This document shows, one piece after another, positions 5,313-5,412 of a stretch of 5,412 nucleotides of DNA. Made by a program: the position numbers and the translations under genes. Under the pieces are notes generated by a model. The model worked only from the letters and a program-made list of their open reading frames with translations. It was not told the origin of the DNA and ran no database searches. How positions within the stretch are numbered: the first letter of the stretch is position 1; every line of letters starts with the position of its first letter. The stretch comes from Bacillota bacterium (GTDB taxonomy: Bacteria > Bacillota > Clostridia > Oscillospirales > Acutalibacteraceae): the NCBI GenBank assembly GCA_023412845.1, contig JAEZRH010000064.1:1-5412 (forward strand). The letters run 5' to 3'.

Positions 5313-5412
5313 CATTTTGGAGTGCAGGAACCTCACTAAATACTTCCCGGGGTGTCTGGCGCTCAATTCAGTGAATCTTTCCATCCCCAGGGGAAGAATT
5401 GTGGGCCTGCTT
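5305..5412 (+). CDS. Second ABC transporter ATP-binding protein (N-terminal part, truncated by window edge)
   Basis: Thirty-six codons are present, from ATG at 5305 to the window end: MDSILECRNLTKYFPGCLALNSVNLSIPRGRIVGLL. The pattern LxCxNLTKxF, the ALNxVNLSIPxGxIVGLL strand pair, and the break exactly where GxNGxGKT (Walker A) would follow identify the start of an ABC nucleotide-binding domain. The ATG overlaps the gntR stop by 8 bases and has a good ribosome site, AAGGAGG (5289-5295), inside the end of gntR. The gene therefore belongs to the gntR operon and shares its operator. The order regulator then ATPase is as in ytr operons; a permease gene would be expected next, outside the window. 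Confidence 0.88.
   Translation, partial: MDSILECRNLTKYFPGCLALNSVNLSIPRGRIVGLL

Overview
The window looks like chromosome from a low-to-mid-GC Firmicute of the class Clostridia, possibly an Oscillospiraceae-type fermenter. The pointers are strong GGAGG-type ribosome binding sites, TTGACA/TATAAT promoters, a class III fructose-1,6-bisphosphatase, an iron-dependent alcohol dehydrogenase, and bacitracin-type ABC exporters next to a small YtrA-type GntR regulator. The taxon is an inference from gene content, not a measurement.

Layout. On the minus strand, 1-306 is the N-terminal third or so of an iron-containing alcohol dehydrogenase running off the left edge, with its own extended -10 promoter and an 8-bp inverted repeat upstream. 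Next, 393-2360 (minus) is a complete class III fructose-1,6-bisphosphatase (fbp). A 74-bp divergent intergenic region with two face-to-face -10 boxes separates fbp from a plus-strand gene for a 197-residue HD-domain hydrolase (2435-3028), which ends in an intrinsic terminator (3061-3090). The rest, 3126-5412, is a plus-strand transporter and regulator block: a BcrA-like ABC ATPase (3206-4129) interrupted by an in-frame TGA at 3881-3883, an ABC-2 permease (4122-4850), a GntR/YtrA regulator (4935-5312), and the first 36 codons of a second ABC ATPase (5305 to the edge).

How the parts fit. The two promoters of the transporter block, one before the first ATPase and one before gntR, are both TTGACA with a 17-bp spacer. 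Both carry the same family of inverted repeat on or just after the -10. The copy at gntR is a perfect 8-4-8 palindrome. The copy at the ATPase promoter is a 44-bp structure made of two inverted copies. The natural reading is that the regulator represses itself and both transporters until an inducer, probably a cell-envelope-active compound, appears. The inducer is not visible in the sequence.

The most notable points are the shared operator architecture and the TGA codon, which separates an intact nucleotide-binding domain from a still well-conserved C-terminal domain. The metabolic genes to the left look ordinary. I see no mobile element, CRISPR array, tRNA or rRNA. I did not find a clearly new system; the block resembles known ytr/bcr-type envelope-stress transporter loci.
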